DNA of 64,000 bases, taken from assembly GCA_021776175.1 (NCBI GenBank), contig JAJFGJ010000006.1, forward strand, positions 62,001 to 126,000, in the 5' to 3' direction. Positions 62,636 to 64,000 of this stretch are shown in pieces. Made by a program: the position numbers and the translations under genes. Each line of letters begins with the position of its first letter. The stretch's first letter is position 1. The notes under the pieces are model-generated. The model worked only from the letters and a program-made list of their open reading frames with translations, had not been told where the DNA came from and ran no database searches. This DNA is from Kiloniellaceae bacterium (lineage in GTDB: Bacteria; Pseudomonadota; Alphaproteobacteria; Kiloniellales; J153).

Positions 62636-63031
62636 TCAGAACCCGGCATTGTCGAGCAGCACCTCTTCGACAATTCGCGCCGACCGTTGGGCATCTTCGT
62701 CGAAATCGATGCCAAGGTCTTCGCCCCGGCTCCAGGCAACACGGCCGTTCAAATAGATCGTGAAGGGAAACTTGAGCGACACCCTTGCCCCGGCCGGCGG
62801 CGGGTGGCGCATGACGATTCGCGCGCCCACGGAAGAAAAAAGTCGAACCTTGCAAGCCTCGCCGCTATCGCCGGCATGAAGCGTGGCCGGCCAAGACGCC
62901 GGCCAACGCAGGAGATCGCCTTCCCGATCCGGGGGCGGTTCCAGATCATGGGGAAAAGCCGGCATGCGGCGATCGTGCCCAAGGCAATCGGCCGGGCTTG
63001 GCGCGAATTGATAAGCGCGCGCGCTTGGCAT
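62636..63031 (-). CDS. PilZ-like protein
   Basis: A 131-residue protein with a PilZ-type barrel: CKVRLFSSVGARIVMRHPPP and GARVSLKFPFTIYLNGRVAW, ending with RGEDLGIDFDED. The canonical RxxxR and D/NxSxxG c-di-GMP contacts are weak or absent here, so binding is doubtful. ATG 63031 has GAAGGAGAG upstream. It overlaps nothing but follows the second PilZ gene by 47 bases on the same strand, so they form an operon. Confidence 0.68.
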   Translation of the reverse strand: MPSARAYQFAPSPADCLGHDRRMPAFPHDLEPPPDREGDLLRWPASWPATLHAGDSGEACKVRLFSSVGARIVMRHPPPAGARVSLKFPFTIYLNGRVAWSRGEDLGIDFDEDAQRSARIVEEVLLDNAGF

Positions 63032-63078
63032 GGCCTCTCCTTCGCTAAGACTTCCCCGGCGCGGCATCGGCTGAACGC

Positions 63079-63639
63079 TCAATAGGCCCCGGCAAGCGCG
63101 GCCTTGGACAACAGGCCGCGCATCTGTCCCACCACGGTTTCCGGCGACGAGTCGAACTTCAGCCCGAGTTCTTCCCCTTCACGCCAGACCACGCGGGCGG
63201 GGAAAAATCCAAAATGACGCAAACCAAGACTAATGCGCGAGATCTCGGCCATGGGATCGACCAGCCTGATGCGCGCGCCGCCGGCCGAAAAATCGACCAC
63301 GTCGCACAAGTTATCGACCTGAGTATCCAGCTTGGTATGAATCGACCCCATGAGGCAGGTCGGCAGCCGTTTATGAGCGCGCCGCCTTTGACGCTCGCTA
63401 ACCTGCTTGGCCGGCCCCGTTAGCCGTCCCGGCTTAGACAAGCGAAAACGGCGCGCCAAGCCCTCCGCGCGAGGAACCGGGATACGGCGCGTCAGGACAC
63501 GAAGCAGACCCATGCGGCGCTTGTAACCCTCCCCTGCCGCCTGCATGACCAGGACGGAAATTGGAACCGCCACGCTCGCCACCATGAGAATAACGGCCGC
63601 GACCGCCAGGAACCTCGACATTTGATCTTGAAATTCCAT
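63079..63639 (-). CDS. Membrane-anchored PilZ-domain protein
   Basis: A 186-residue protein. ATG 63639 is preceded by AGGAGGTGGAAG. Residues about 9-33 form a transmembrane helix (FLAVAAVILMVASVAVPISV). A basic linker (RRIPVPRAEGLARRFRLSKP) leads to a C-terminal PilZ domain with RRRAHKRLPTC (RxxxR-type) and VVDFSAGGARIRL (D-x-S-x-x-G), the two c-di-GMP contact motifs. It likely responds to c-di-GMP made by PleD-type enzymes. It heads the two-gene PilZ operon. Confidence 0.82.
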   Translation of the reverse strand: MEFQDQMSRFLAVAAVILMVASVAVPISVLVMQAAGEGYKRRMGLLRVLTRRIPVPRAEGLARRFRLSKPGRLTGPAKQVSERQRRRAHKRLPTCLMGSIHTKLDTQVDNLCDVVDFSAGGARIRLVDPMAEISRISLGLRHFGFFPARVVWREGEELGLKFDSSPETVVGQMRGLLSKAALAGAY

Positions 63640-64000
63640 CTTCCACCTCCTGAGATCTTTTTGTTGACGACCGCGCGGCCGCTCCATGCCGCGGCGAGTT
63701 CGAGGACATTGCCGGCACGCGGGAGAAAATCTCGCACCGCCTTGAATTGCTCCAAGATAATTTACGGCTATTTATAAATTACTAAGAGACAAATATAGTA
63801 CAAGAATATGCTTAATGTTATTACTGCAATAACTTCCGTATTGTACATCTATATTTATCATAAATTTAGTGCGATTTGCATATATTTCTTGTGGATATAA
63901 GAAAATCTCGTGTCTTGACGCCGTGTCCGGCGGCGCCCAGAACAGGGAAGTTTCCCACGCGGTTAACCAAAACAAGGCGCTCGAATTTCCTATGAGGATA
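63640..64000. other. AT-rich terminal region, no supported gene
   Basis: From about 63755 to 63905 the base composition shifts sharply to A and T (TTATAAATTACTAAGAGACA; TATTTATCATAAATTTAGTG), unlike the surrounding genome. Only one short minus-strand ORF (63772-63975) exists and its translation is not protein-like. It probably contains promoters for the PilZ operon and a gene beyond the right edge, possibly beginning at ATG 63994 (ATGAGGATA), which is cut off. Confidence 0.5.

Overview
The window is one contiguous chromosomal segment of a GC-rich alphaproteobacterium, most likely of the Rhodospirillales type. The evidence is a divK-pleD-rpmG cluster, an EipB (DUF1849) envelope protein, a long tandem-domain dCTP deaminase, a DinB with an N-terminal zinc ribbon, GatCAB next to ruvX, and a pyrB-pyrC-plsY-dprA-topA-rnr run of housekeeping genes. 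There is no phage, plasmid or CRISPR signature. Mobile DNA is limited to one MITE-like element, one orphan copy of its terminal repeat, and several intergenic palindromes.

Layout. 1-4.6 kb: a partial Ppx/GppA phosphatase gene, tRNA-Gln(CTG), a DUF47-Pit phosphate transport pair, and small unknown genes, one with a textbook CRP/FNR-type promoter. 4.7-8.5 kb: a secreted EF-hand protein with Gly-His-Met repeats, divergent from an OmpR-type two-component system whose sensor has a His/Met-rich periplasmic loop, then bluB. 8.5-14 kb: an isolated flagellar-rod-like gene and a PadR-MFP-RND efflux cluster. 14-20.4 kb: a response regulator, psd-pssA phospholipid synthesis, a LysM protein and two c-type cytochromes. 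20.5-27.8 kb: LOG-family hydrolase, two paralogous YfcG-type GSTs around a PLP trans-sulfuration enzyme and a stress-type protein, a MITE, cupin, GNAT and YkgJ-type genes.

27.9-38 kb: gatCAB, ruvX, a three-gene operon of secreted cysteine proteins ending in SCO1, a CaiB/BaiF CoA-transferase, an EamA transporter and dcd. 38-49.6 kb: pyrB, a pyrC lacking the HxH zinc motif, plsY, dprA, topA, rnr (apparently no ATG/GTG/TTG start for its full N-terminus), an S41 protease and rpmG. 49.6-54.3 kb: PleD and DivK, a ROK kinase overlapping dinB, and an XRE regulator. 54.4-64 kb: a LysR regulator divergent from a fused UroD-type methyltransferase/corrinoid protein, a minimal mercury operon (merR, merF-merA) with a clear MerR-type promoter, an M24 peptidase plus Asp/Glu-racemase-like operon, eipB, two PilZ genes and an AT-rich end.

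Themes: metal and redox handling recurs (EF-hand/His-Met locus, SCO1 operon, mer operon, cytochromes, RND pump). A second theme is c-di-GMP and cell-cycle signalling (PleD, DivK, two PilZ proteins). Many genes use GTG or TTG starts. I saw no single spectacular new system. The best candidates for new biology are the Gly-His-Met EF-hand/sensor locus, the paired secreted cysteine proteins with SCO1, the UroD-corrinoid fusion, the transposon-end/ruvX junction, and the rnr start.
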